From: Methanomicrobiales archaeon
GTDB lineage: Archaea; Halobacteriota; Methanomicrobia; Methanomicrobiales; Methanospirillaceae
Length of the DNA stretch: 12,643 nucleotides
Reading direction: 5' to 3'
Assembly: GCA_012520015.1 (NCBI GenBank)
Contig: JAAYPD010000190.1
Coordinates: 1 to 12,643 of the forward strand
Both the position numbers and the translations under genes were made by a program. A model generated the notes under the pieces. That model searched no databases, had not been told where the DNA came from, and saw only the letters and a program-made list of their open reading frames with translations. This document shows positions 1 through 6,393 of the stretch, one piece after another (positions within the stretch are counted from its first letter, which is position 1; every line of letters starts with the position of its first letter).

Positions 1-1195
1 GGAACACGCCATAAAGCCTCTCCTCTGCATCGGCCCTTGAAGGCTGCATATCCTGTGCCCCGCCATAAGTGGACTCCATAAAGAGGGCCTCCAGTCTTGG
101 GAAATGATTGACAGCAGGATTAAACAGGCGGCTTTTACCATAATGAAGGTCTCCGGTAAAAGCTACATTATACTGCCCGTCGCCGACATGGAAATGAGAA
201 ATAGCAGAGCCCAGAATATGCCCTGCATTGTGAAACGTCAACTTAATATCTGGCGCAATATCTGTTACACATCCATAGTTCAGCACGATCGAGTGCTTGA
301 TAAACTCTTTGACCTCGTTAGAGGAGTATGGGATGGTTTTTCCTTCCTTATTCACCACATCAAGGTAGTCCAGCTGCAGCATGGCAGCAAGATCACGTGT
401 CGGAGGGGTTGAGTACACCGGGCCTTCATACCCGTACTTGTATAAAAGAGGGATATAGGCACAGTGATCCAGATGTGCATGGGTTAAAACTACAGCATCC
501 AGCTGTGAAAGTGGATGAATCTCCGGAACATAAAGATATGGAGTTGCCTCAAAACTGTCCGGTTTTTCCCCGCAGTCAATAAGGACCCGGCTCTCAGGAG
601 TAGAGAGCAGGAATGCCGCCCTGCCAACTTCACGACAGCATCCAAGAGTAGTCACCCTGATCCATTGATCTTTTGAGATGACATCCCGGTGAATCCTCCT
701 TCCTATCCTTTTTAAAAGCTCTTTCCTCTCCTGGTGAGCAGCACGCAGATACTGTCTTACCTGTTTTACCGTGCTGCTCTCTATGGGAGGCGTCCTTACA
801 ACTTTAGGTGTCCATCCGATCTCACGGGTAATTTCACGAAGAGTTGCCCCGTTTTTCCCGATTACAACGCCAGGTTTTTCAGCTTCGATGAGAACCTCTC
901 CACAGTCTGCCTCAAAGAAAATATCTGATATCCCGGCATTTTCCCCGACAACATGTCTTATAGCCGACGCCGCCCGCTCAGGATCTTCTAAAATAGTGGG
1001 GCGGACAACGATCCGTTTCCTGATATCTCTTGCAAGAATCTTGATAAGATCATCCTGGTCTGCAAAGGTCTTGGGATCATCGGTGTAAATTACCAGTTCC
1101 GGGCCTTCAAATTCGACAGACGATACTTTAATCCCTTTAGGGACTTTTTTCATGATTTTTTCCTGTATCTCTTTGAGACGGTCCTCAATAAGCAT
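1..1195 (-). CDS. fttA: FttA/aCPSF1, KH-MBL-beta-CASP ribonuclease and transcription termination factor (C-terminus beyond window)
   Basis: This is the archaeal homologue of the eukaryotic cleavage and polyadenylation nuclease CPSF73. In archaea it cleaves U-rich RNA 3' ends and terminates transcription. The ATG is at 1195 with an AGGA ribosome site 7 nt upstream; 398 codons are in the window and the frame stays open to base 1, against a usual length of about 635. Residues 1-180 are the N-terminal KH region, with a VIGKNG loop at 111-116 of the GxxG type. The metallo-beta-lactamase core follows: THAHLDH at 238-244 (metal motif 2), NAGHILGS at 323-330 (motif 3), FTGDLHYG at 346-353 (motif 4), then the ESTYGG strand at 374-379. 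The beta-CASP part lies off the window. It follows psmB by 39 nt in the same direction, so it is probably co-transcribed with it. The identification is very secure. Confidence 0.95.
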   Translation of the reverse strand, partial: MLIEDRLKEIQEKIMKKVPKGIKVSSVEFEGPELVIYTDDPKTFADQDDLIKILARDIRKRIVVRPTILEDPERAASAIRHVVGENAGISDIFFEADCGEVLIEAEKPGVVIGKNGATLREITREIGWTPKVVRTPPIESSTVKQVRQYLRAAHQERKELLKRIGRRIHRDVISKDQWIRVTTLGCCREVGRAAFLLSTPESRVLIDCGEKPDSFEATPYLYVPEIHPLSQLDAVVLTHAHLDHCAYIPLLYKYGYEGPVYSTPPTRDLAAMLQLDYLDVVNKEGKTIPYSSNEVKEFIKHSIVLNYGCVTDIAPDIKLTFHNAGHILGSAISHFHVGDGQYNVAFTGDLHYGKSRLFNPAVNHFPRLEALFMESTYGGAQDMQPSRADAEERLYGVF

Positions 1196-1234
1196 AAAAT
1201 CGTCCTAAAAAAGCAATAAAATATTAAAAATAGT
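1196..1234 (-). promoter_or_regulatory. U-rich intercistronic leader between psmB and fttA
   Basis: Read on the minus strand, this 39-nt gap carries U5, U4 and U6 runs separated by a few bases, followed by an AGGA ribosome site and the fttA ATG. U-runs of this kind are the known signal for archaeal termination and for FttA cleavage, so the leader of fttA resembles a substrate of its own product. The AT-rich stretch could instead be an internal TATA-type promoter. The sequence is certain; either role is inferred. Confidence 0.4.
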
Positions 1235-1864
1235 CTAATTTGGTGTTAATACACTAATTTCTTCATCAGATAGTTCATGATAGGATTCTTTTGTTATAAC
1301 TACAACAGCGATTCCTTCTCCGGAACCTGCATCCCGCTTAATAGCAGAACGTAAAGCGCGTATTGCAAGCTCAATGGCTGTACGCTCGTCCATACCAAGG
1401 GTGTACCGGTCTTCCAGCACACCATAAGCCATGGGAGAGCCGGACCCGGTTGCGACAATGCCGTCTTCCTTCCCTGATCCTCCGACAGCGTCGACTGAGA
1501 AGATTACAGGGCCGTTTTCATCTACTCCCCCAATCAGCAGCTGAACATAAAATGGAAACATACGGTTGCCATGAAGGATGTTTGAGAGAAGTGTTGATGC
1601 AGCCTGCACGCTTATAGGTTTACCCCTGCGGATCTCGTAGAGGTTTGCTTCGACGGTCATGAGCCTGGCAAGCTGTTGTGCATCGCCTACGCCGCCTGCT
1701 GTTGTAAGTCCTATCCTGGGCGCAACCTGGTATATCTTCTTTGCTGCTTTGTTAGATATCAGGTACCCCATCGTCGCTCGCTTCTCGCTTGCGAGCACAA
1801 CCCCGGTTTCAAAAACAATGCCGACCGTGGTTGTTCCTTTCATTGTATCACTCTGTTCGGCCAT
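1235..1864 (-). CDS. psmB: 20S proteasome beta subunit
   Basis: This is the catalytic subunit of the archaeal 20S core protease, the N-terminal-threonine hydrolase of the inner rings. It has 209 residues, the usual size. A short propeptide of about ten residues ends in Gly10, and autocleavage would expose Thr11 of the TTTVGI start. Relative to Thr1, the acidic residue 17 is Glu27 and Lys33 is Lys43, both present; the conserved GSGSP loop is at 140-144. The active site therefore looks complete. The ATG at 1864 has a GGAG site 6 nt upstream. Its position directly ahead of fttA is, to my knowledge, recurrent in euryarchaea. It may share a transcript with the CBS gene, which ends 91 nt upstream. 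Confidence 0.96.
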   Translation of the reverse strand: MAEQSDTMKGTTTVGIVFETGVVLASEKRATMGYLISNKAAKKIYQVAPRIGLTTAGGVGDAQQLARLMTVEANLYEIRRGKPISVQAASTLLSNILHGNRMFPFYVQLLIGGVDENGPVIFSVDAVGGSGKEDGIVATGSGSPMAYGVLEDRYTLGMDERTAIELAIRALRSAIKRDAGSGEGIAVVVITKESYHELSDEEISVLTPN

Positions 1865-1955
1865 AATGGACTCCGGAAATAAATGAGTAAATGGTAAAGT
1901 ATTGCAGAAGCAAAAATGCCTTAGTTAGAAATAACCTGCAATAATTTAAAGTTTT

Positions 1956-2819
1956 TTATTGAAATTTTTCATCAAGAAGGACTTTTATAAGTTCCTTATC
2001 AAAGAGGATGCTTTTCAGACGGTTATCGCCGTTAACTATTGGAAGCTGATCCACCCTTGCACGTTTCATCTTCAGGGCACATTCGCTGACTCCTGCATTT
2101 GGCGGAACCATGACGACATTTGTGACCATGGCCGATTTAACCGGGCGGTTTGGGAGCTGTACCCGTGAAATGCCATAACTGATATGATGAACATCGCGTA
2201 TGCTCTCCCAGGTCCATTCGTCATCATCTGTGCCGGTGGTCGAGAGATCAGAAGTCTCAACAGAGTCTTCTATCATTGCGCACCTGATAAGATCACGCTC
2301 GCAGATTATGCCCTGGAGTTTGGAATCACGGTTTAATATCGGGATAGCTTCATAACCGGACATCTCCATGATGCGCCCTACAAGTGGCAGGGGGGTCTCT
2401 TCCCACAGTGCAAAGGTTGGACTGGTATAGACATCCTTTATCTCTTCCTCAATCTTCATTCGCGCTATTGCAAGGATGAGATCTGCGATACTAATTAGTC
2501 CCACAAGCTTTTTTGCTTCATCAACAACAGGCAGCCGGCGAATATGGCGTTGTCTCATTATTCTGGCAGCTTCAGTTAATGATTCATCAGGGCGGATGGT
2601 AATTGGATCCGGAGTCATCAGAAGAGCCAGCTGGTTTTCTTCAGGTTTATGAAGAAGATCCTTTCTTGTAATTATCCCGACCAGTTTTCCACTTTTTAAT
2701 ACTGGGACTCCACTAATTCCAGTTCTTTTTAAAATTTTCAGTACATCATCCCGGTTTCCAGGTATATCTACAGTGACAACGTCGGATGTCATGTAGTCAG
2801 ATACCAGGGGTACTGCCAC
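1956..2819 (-). CDS. Four-CBS-domain protein
   Basis: This is a stand-alone CBS protein of 287 residues made of two Bateman pairs. The four repeats run at about 8-58, 66-120, 129-182 and 224-285. Each shows the typical pattern of a hydrophobic strand, a GxPV- or LPVV-like turn, and LVGII/LISxxDL. An acidic linker (about 184-205, with TDDDEW) separates repeats 3 and 4. CBS pairs bind adenosyl nucleotides such as AMP, ATP or S-adenosylmethionine; the ligand here cannot be read from sequence. The start is GTG: the TAG stop of the upstream stress-protein gene and this GTG share one base (TAGTG), which implies translational coupling. The tight pairing with a UspA-type ATP-binding protein suggests a shared nucleotide-sensing role, which is inference. 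Confidence 0.9.
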   Translation of the reverse strand: MAVPLVSDYMTSDVVTVDIPGNRDDVLKILKRTGISGVPVLKSGKLVGIITRKDLLHKPEENQLALLMTPDPITIRPDESLTEAARIMRQRHIRRLPVVDEAKKLVGLISIADLILAIARMKIEEEIKDVYTSPTFALWEETPLPLVGRIMEMSGYEAIPILNRDSKLQGIICERDLIRCAMIEDSVETSDLSTTGTDDDEWTWESIRDVHHISYGISRVQLPNRPVKSAMVTNVVMVPPNAGVSECALKMKRARVDQLPIVNGDNRLKSILFDKELIKVLLDEKFQ

Positions 2820-3247
2820 TATGCTCTCACCACCAGTACCGAGACTTTGCTGTGTTCAACAACAAAGGAACTGACACTTCCGATAAGGATGCGATCTATA
2901 TTACTCTTCCCATGTGATCCCATGATTATCAGATCTGCCCCAATCTTTTCTGCAGTGGAAAGAATGGAATCACCGGCATGTCCCTGCTCAAAGTGCGTGG
3001 TGAGTTCAATGTTCTTTTTCCTGGCAATTTCCTTGATTTTATCAAGAGCGGCATTGCCCTCCTGCTCAAGCAGACTGTACATTATTTCAAACTTGCTGTC
3101 TGCCGGTATATCTGTAAAAAGCCCCGATTCTACGACGTAGACTGCGTGAAGATCTGCTTTCCAGGCTTTGGCCTGTTCGACGGCTGCTTCAAATGCCTTT
3201 TCACTGACAATGGATCCGTCAATAGCAACAAGAATTGTGTTGTACAT
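2819..3247 (-). CDS. Universal stress protein, UspA family, ATP-binding type
   Basis: This is a single-domain universal stress protein of 142 residues, typical for the family. The N-terminus shows strand 1 and the early Asp (ILVAIDGS, 5-12). The ATP-binding signature G-2x-G-9x-G-S is complete: Gly110, Gly113, Gly123 and Ser124. It therefore belongs to the ATP-binding Usp subgroup rather than the UspA type that lacks nucleotide. The ATG at 3247 is preceded by a strong GAGAGGAG ribosome site. Its stop overlaps the start of the CBS gene by one base, and it follows the amidohydrolase by 42 nt. The pair may act as a soluble adenylate-responsive module, but no specific partner is visible. Confidence 0.93.
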   Translation of the reverse strand: MYNTILVAIDGSIVSEKAFEAAVEQAKAWKADLHAVYVVESGLFTDIPADSKFEIMYSLLEQEGNAALDKIKEIARKKNIELTTHFEQGHAGDSILSTAEKIGADLIIMGSHGKSNIDRILIGSVSSFVVEHSKVSVLVVRA

Positions 3248-3289
3248 ATACTCCTCTCAAAAAGGCTTCCCAATTAATTTGGACTTTAC

Positions 3290-4321
3290 CTAAAAAATTC
3301 TTGCGCAAAAATGGCCTAAAGGAGCCCTCTTCACAATGGTGGATTTGATATCGCGGGAATGGTGTAAATTCCCCCAGGTGCAGTCCAATACGAAAAATGA
3401 GGCACTATTTCCCTGTTTAATCGCATGTGACAGTCCTGCAGGAGGAAATCCGCAGGTGGCTGAATATAATATGTCCTGTGCAGGCACCCCATAGGCTGTA
3501 TGGATAAATGAGATCTCGTGCATCATGTCTGGTTGGATAAACATGACATTATCCGTTCCTACCAGGATCTGAACCCCGGCGGCCTGCATTTTTTTAATGG
3601 GAGGGTTGGATGAACCAAATGTTACCTGTAGCTGAAAGTTTGATCTGCAACATAGTACAACTGGTATTCCTTCGTCCGCAATCCTTCTTATCTGCCTGTC
3701 GGTTGCATGTGTGCAGTGTACTAAAAAGTCAGGTGCCGCATCAAGGGCCAGGTCAATATCTTCAAAATCTCTCTCTCCTGCATGAAACCCGACTATCTTT
3801 CCTGCACGTCTCATCCGTCCGGCAATTTCGGCTGAATCCTTTACATCTCTTGCACTGCTGATCCCTGCACCGTCGGCGATGTTTTCTCCTCCTTCACGCC
3901 CCAGTATCACCGGGTGTATGGGCAGTGATGCGGCGGCCTGCTGCAAGGCTGATACCCCTTCACTGCCTCCTTCACGAAAATCAGCAAATCCGGCTGTTCC
4001 TGAATTTATCATCTCGGTAATGGTATCTCTCATGGCCAGGACAAGATCGCTTTTTGGAGTTTGCCGGAGTATTTTGTGTTTAAGTCCGTTGGGCGGGGCT
4101 ACAAGTTCTTCAAGCCCTCCGGTGCATGGGATGTCCATGGCAACGGTATCTGCAAGATGGGTATGGGCATTAAAAAAGGCAGGGCATATCCATTGTTCAG
4201 GCACATTTTTCTCTTCCTCAACCGCCGTGATGATCCCGTCTGTAACAATGATGGTTACATCCCGCGCCTCAAGTTCTTCTCCTGTAAGGGCGGTCCCTGA
4301 TACCGAATACTCTTTTACCAT
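3290..4321 (-). CDS. Amidohydrolase-superfamily metal-dependent hydrolase
   Basis: This 343-residue TIM-barrel amidohydrolase is of the adenosine-deaminase/chlorohydrolase-like kind. An N-terminal beta-sandwich strand pair (about 1-45) leads into NAHTHL with metal ligands His53 and His55. His180 in FHAGE, His202/His205 in HCTHATD and Asp257 in GTDN complete the usual metal and catalytic set. It is shorter than the common 400-450 residues of the ATZ/TRZ group, and the substrate is not identifiable; deamination of a nucleobase-like compound is one possibility. The ATG at 4321 has no room for a Shine-Dalgarno site if transcription starts about 25 bp from the TATA box at 4343-4350, so the mRNA is probably leaderless. 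It heads the leftward gene run. Confidence 0.85.
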   Translation of the reverse strand: MVKEYSVSGTALTGEELEARDVTIIVTDGIITAVEEEKNVPEQWICPAFFNAHTHLADTVAMDIPCTGGLEELVAPPNGLKHKILRQTPKSDLVLAMRDTITEMINSGTAGFADFREGGSEGVSALQQAAASLPIHPVILGREGGENIADGAGISSARDVKDSAEIAGRMRRAGKIVGFHAGERDFEDIDLALDAAPDFLVHCTHATDRQIRRIADEGIPVVLCCRSNFQLQVTFGSSNPPIKKMQAAGVQILVGTDNVMFIQPDMMHEISFIHTAYGVPAQDILYSATCGFPPAGLSHAIKQGNSASFFVLDCTWGNLHHSRDIKSTIVKRAPLGHFCARIF

Positions 4322-4342
4322 TATCTGTGCAGGCCCTGTCTT

Positions 4343-4350
4343 TTATATAA
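4343..4350. promoter_or_regulatory. Palindromic TATA box shared by divergent amidohydrolase and Sec61-beta genes
   Basis: TTATATAA is its own reverse complement and is centred at 4346.5. The two divergent ATGs begin at 4321 (minus) and 4372 (plus), whose midpoint is also 4346.5. Archaeal transcription starts about 22-27 bp from the TATA centre, so both transcripts would begin at or within a few bases of their start codons. No clear purine-rich BRE is seen on either side. Confidence 0.65.
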
Positions 4351-4371
4351 TTCAGCGGTCAGATATAGATT

Positions 4372-4533
4372 ATGGCAAAAAAAGCAGGTGGACGATTGAT
4401 CTCATCTGCTGGTCTCGTCAATTATTATGACAGTGAAGACCGGCGGGCAGTTCATGTAAGCCCTTATGCAGTGCTGGCTGCCGCGGTTGTATGTGGTGTT
4501 GGCATCTTCGTCCTGAATATGATCGCATTCTGA
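4372..4533 (+). CDS. secG: Preprotein translocase subunit Sec61-beta (SecG-equivalent)
   Basis: This is a 53-residue tail-anchored membrane protein and the third subunit of the archaeal SecYE-beta protein-conducting channel. The cytosolic part starts MAKKAGG and carries the family hallmark RLISSAGLVNYYDSED (8-23), then HVSPYAVL. A single transmembrane helix fills about 33-52 (VLAAAVVCGVGIFVLNMIAF), ending at the C-terminus. Length and layout fit archaeal Sec61-beta exactly. The gene is short and easily missed. It has no Shine-Dalgarno site and lies 22 bp from the shared TATA box, so it is probably leaderless. It converges with cofE, with 15 nt between the two stops. Confidence 0.93.
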   Translation: MAKKAGGRLISSAGLVNYYDSEDRRAVHVSPYAVLAAAVVCGVGIFVLNMIAF

Positions 4534-4534
4534 A

Positions 4535-4561
4535 TTTTTACTTCTTTTTCACTCTTTTTTT
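4535..4561 (+). terminator. Multi-T-run terminator of Sec61-beta
   Basis: Immediately after the TGA, the plus strand has T5 (4535-4539), T5 (4545-4549) and T7 (4555-4561) runs separated by 5 bases each. Repeated T-runs without a hairpin are the standard archaeal terminator form. The last runs overlap the final codons of cofE on the other strand, where they encode lysines. Confidence 0.7.
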
Positions 4562-5304
4562 AATGCTTTCCTGATCACGTCTTCTTCAGGACTGAAATAT
4601 AAGTCATTATGTCCTGACCAGGCAGGTATACCGCGGAAAAGAACGACTGGCACTCCGTTGTTGCTCTCGCCCATTACCAGGTTGGAAAATCCTGCTATTT
4701 CGTCTACGACAGCCTCTTCTGTTATCTCAAGGGTTTTGCCAAAGAGGTCATTGTCTCCGCGAAAATCCCTGATGGCTGTCATTCCGCTCCAGCCGATTGC
4801 ATGACCGGTCTGTCCACGCCGAAATGATCTGCCGCATGTGTCGGTTACTATGACTCCGCAATCTTTACCGGTAAGTGATTTTAGTTCGTTTCGAATCTCT
4901 TCTGCTTCTTTCATGGAGTCTGGAGGGAGTGTGATGATAAGGCCGTCTTCAACATTGCTTGCATCTACTCCTGATCTTACTCCCACATGGCCACCGGGCA
5001 CTTCGGTGAGCGTAAACGGGGTCTCGATGAGGACATCACAGGCCTGGTCCAGGACTGCCTGGATAAACCGTGGGTCCTCGCCGGTCATGTCTGCAATTCT
5101 TTTTGCCCGGTCTCCCGGGGTTATCTCTTTTAAGTGCCTGGTGTATCCTTTTGCCTTGGAGATGATGGTGCTTGCCACACAGATGATGTCCCCCTCCTCC
5201 AAAGCGCATCTCTCGACGATAAGGCCGGGAAGGTCGTCTCCTTTTTGAATCAGGGGAAGTCCCCTGATACCGGTTACGGTAACTGATGTGTACAATATGA
5301 TCAC
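4549..5304 (-). CDS. cofE: Coenzyme F420-0:L-glutamate ligase
   Basis: CofE uses GTP to add gamma-linked glutamates to F420-0, completing the deazaflavin hydride carrier used in methanogenesis. The 251-residue protein shows the family core: GIRGLP near the N-terminus, the helix after CVASTIISKAKG (42-53), VGVRSGVDASNVE (107-119), DTCGRSFRRGQTGHAIGW at about 155-172, and GESNNGVPVVLFRG. The length is normal. The start is uncertain: GTG at 5304 abuts an AGGAGA ribosome site, which is too close, whereas TTG at 5295 (codon 4) sits 10 nt from it. TATA-like sequences lie at 5321-5337. The gene converges with Sec61-beta. Confidence 0.95.
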   Translation of the reverse strand: MIILYTSVTVTGIRGLPLIQKGDDLPGLIVERCALEEGDIICVASTIISKAKGYTRHLKEITPGDRAKRIADMTGEDPRFIQAVLDQACDVLIETPFTLTEVPGGHVGVRSGVDASNVEDGLIITLPPDSMKEAEEIRNELKSLTGKDCGVIVTDTCGRSFRRGQTGHAIGWSGMTAIRDFRGDNDLFGKTLEITEEAVVDEIAGFSNLVMGESNNGVPVVLFRGIPAWSGHNDLYFSPEEDVIRKALKKE

Positions 5305-5310
5305 TCTCCT
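5305..5310 (-). promoter_or_regulatory. Ribosome binding site that bears on the cofE start
   Basis: The minus strand reads AGGAGA directly against GTG (5304). A typical spacing of 5-10 nt would instead favour the in-frame TTG at 5295-5293, giving a 248-residue product. Nothing conserved in the family lies in the three codons at issue. Confidence 0.5.
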
Positions 5311-5365
5311 TTCAGGTGAAATGTATAAGGTTATACTGGTATTGATTGGTGTTTTTGGAATATGT

Positions 5366-5381
5366 TTTTAAGTTGATATAC
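5366..5381 (+). promoter_or_regulatory. Probable TATA element of tRNA-Ser
   Basis: The AT-rich stretch TTTTAAGTTGATATAC lies 15-30 bp ahead of the tRNA 5' end at 5396, where the box A of archaeal stable-RNA promoters is expected. The exact element is not resolved. Confidence 0.35.
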
Positions 5382-5395
5382 TGACATGTATAGGT

Positions 5396-5479
5396 GCCGA
5401 GATAGTCTAGTCCGGGAAGGCGGTGGTCTTGAAAACCACTGGTGGTAACACCTCGGGAGTTCAAATCTCCCTTTCGGCG
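5396..5479 (+). tRNA. tRNA-Ser (anticodon UGA)
   Basis: This is a class II tRNA that decodes UCA. The acceptor arms GCCGAGA (5396-5402) and TTTCGGC (5472-5478) pair with one G-U. The discriminator is G5479, the serine identity base; CCA is not encoded. The D arm is GTC/GGC. The anticodon stem GTGGT/ACCAC encloses the loop CTTGAAA with TGA at 5430-5432. A long variable arm folds as GGTG-GTAA-CACC (5441-5452), and the T arm is GGGAG-TTCAAAT-CTCCC. There is no intron. The long variable arm, anticodon and G73 together make the assignment secure. Confidence 0.97.
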
Positions 5480-5498
5480 TCCTGAATAAAAGTTACAA

Positions 5499-5539
5499 AG
5501 CCCTAAAATGAACCGGGCTGAAGAATGAGATTCTTTTTT
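5499..5539 (+). terminator. Terminator after tRNA-Ser
   Basis: AGCCC (5499-5503) pairs with GGGCT (5515-5519) around an 11-nt loop. A T-rich tail (TTCTTTTTT, 5531-5539) follows 11 nt after the stem. The T-tract alone would suffice for archaeal termination; the hairpin may be incidental. Confidence 0.55.
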
Positions 5540-5628
5540 ATTACTATCTTCAGGTTTAATAACTTGGTAAAGTTCTGTAAACTTCCCTTACCCATACCTA
5601 CCAGAGTGACGATCTTGCTATAGGACAT
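5503..5628 (-). pseudogene. Small HTH-like reading frame, possible XRE/HigA-type remnant
   Basis: This 41-codon frame starts MSYSKIVTLVGMGKGSLQNF and is preceded by an AGGAGGG ribosome-like stretch 4-5 nt from the ATG at 5628. The sequence resembles the recognition part of a helix-turn-helix (LVGMGKGSLQNF), followed by KLLNLKIVIKKN, which is like the end of HigA/HipB-type antitoxins. It is too short for a full XRE domain and runs into the tRNA terminator on the other strand. It may be a remnant, a small gene, or chance. Confidence 0.25.
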
Positions 5629-5680
5629 CACCCCTCCTGAAGCGAGAATTGATCATGGTATCAGAAGGAGATGAAATAGT

Positions 5681-5899
5681 ATGAGTGAATCGATCTCACT
5701 TTCCCATGAAAATATTTCATATCTTGATCGATTAAAAAAACTCGGGGAATCATATGATGATGTTATTGAAATGCTTCTGGAAGACTATAAGATAAATTTC
5801 AAGGGGTGGGTAGAACGAGCAAGAGAAGCATGGACTGAATATCAAAACGGCGAAACGCTTTCTATAAGTGATATTAAAAAGAAATATGGGGTTGAATGA
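5681..5899 (+). CDS. RelB-like antitoxin of a type II toxin-antitoxin pair
   Basis: This 72-residue acidic protein has an N-terminal beta-strand then a helix (about 1-30; SISLSHENISYLDRLKKLGESYDDVIEMLL). That is the ribbon-helix-helix-like DNA-binding layout common in archaeal VapB/RelB antitoxins. The C-terminal stretch (40-72; WVERAREAWTEYQNGETLSISDIKKKYGVE) is typical of the toxin-wrapping tail. A good GGAGAT ribosome site lies 8 nt before the ATG. The TGA overlaps the ATG of the toxin frame (ATGA), the usual coupling of such pairs. The frame is intact even though the toxin is broken, so it could still bind DNA or counter a related toxin encoded elsewhere. Confidence 0.8.
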   Translation: MSESISLSHENISYLDRLKKLGESYDDVIEMLLEDYKINFKGWVERAREAWTEYQNGETLSISDIKKKYGVE

Positions 5900-6174
5900 C
5901 CTTCGAGATTCGGTTTACCAAAGCCGGTGATCGCGATCTCTCTAAATTACCTTCTGACGTTTTAATAAGGATTGTAAAGGTTATGTAAAGGATGGCGGAA
6001 GATCCTATGCAATATATTCATAAAATGAAAGGAGAACACGATCCGCCTCAATATTAGTTCAGAGTAGGGGATTATCGGGTTATCATTCTCCTGGATAAAT
6101 CAGAGAAAGTGTTGCTTGTGGACGGTGCAGGTCACAGAAGCACAATTTACAAAAGATATGGTGTGAAGGGATGA
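5896..6174 (+). pseudogene. RelE/ParE-family toxin, inactivated by two in-frame stop codons
   Basis: One frame of 92 codons begins MTFEIRFTKAGDRDLSKL and continues to RVGDYRVIILLDKSEKVLLV...GHRSTIYKRYG, the full-length pattern of a RelE-type mRNA interferase. It contains TAA at codon 31 (5986-5988) and TAG at codon 54 (6055-6057). No frameshift is needed, so two point changes explain the loss. The basic C-terminal residues expected of RelE (the R of FRVGDYR, GHR, YKRY) are still recognisable, which suggests the decay is recent. The ATG overlaps the antitoxin stop. Readthrough of TAG as pyrrolysine is not supported, because the TAA upstream would already stop translation. Confidence 0.85.
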
Positions 6175-6393
6175 AATAGGATTGATTCAATGACCAGAGT
6201 TTTGATCCTGATTTAGTCCGGTCATGGTATCTGAAAATATTGTTTTCATGAAGTTTTTAGCTATTCTCTTCAATAATAATGCCAGAATTTAGATATTTTA
6301 ATCATGTGATAGTGAGTAAATGCGATATTTATTTATATATATTGAATTTTTATAACAATTAAATTCTCTCTCCTGTTATGAGATGTCATGAGT
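6175..6393. other. Intergenic AT-rich stretch, no gene seen
   Basis: This separates the toxin pseudogene from the end of the ATPase gene. It holds ATGACC/GGTCAT inverted copies (about 6190-6228), an AT-rich TATA-like run (about 6325-6345), and the second copy of a 14-bp near-repeat (6222-6235). No open frame or RNA gene is supported. Confidence 0.5.

Noticed and set aside
3879..4430. 183-codon plus-strand frame opposite the amidohydrolase
   Set aside because: It is antisense to a well-supported gene, has no recognisable domain, and overlaps the divergent promoter and Sec61-beta; its composition reflects the other strand.
6055..6057. TAG in the RelE-like frame read as pyrrolysine
   Set aside because: A TAA occurs 23 codons earlier in the same frame, so TAG readthrough would not rescue the protein; there is no sign of pyl genes here.
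6175..6393. Possible CRISPR or small RNA in the AT-rich gap
   Set aside because: There are no regularly spaced repeats; the ATGACC/GGTCAT pairing is only 6 bp with a loop of over 20 nt.
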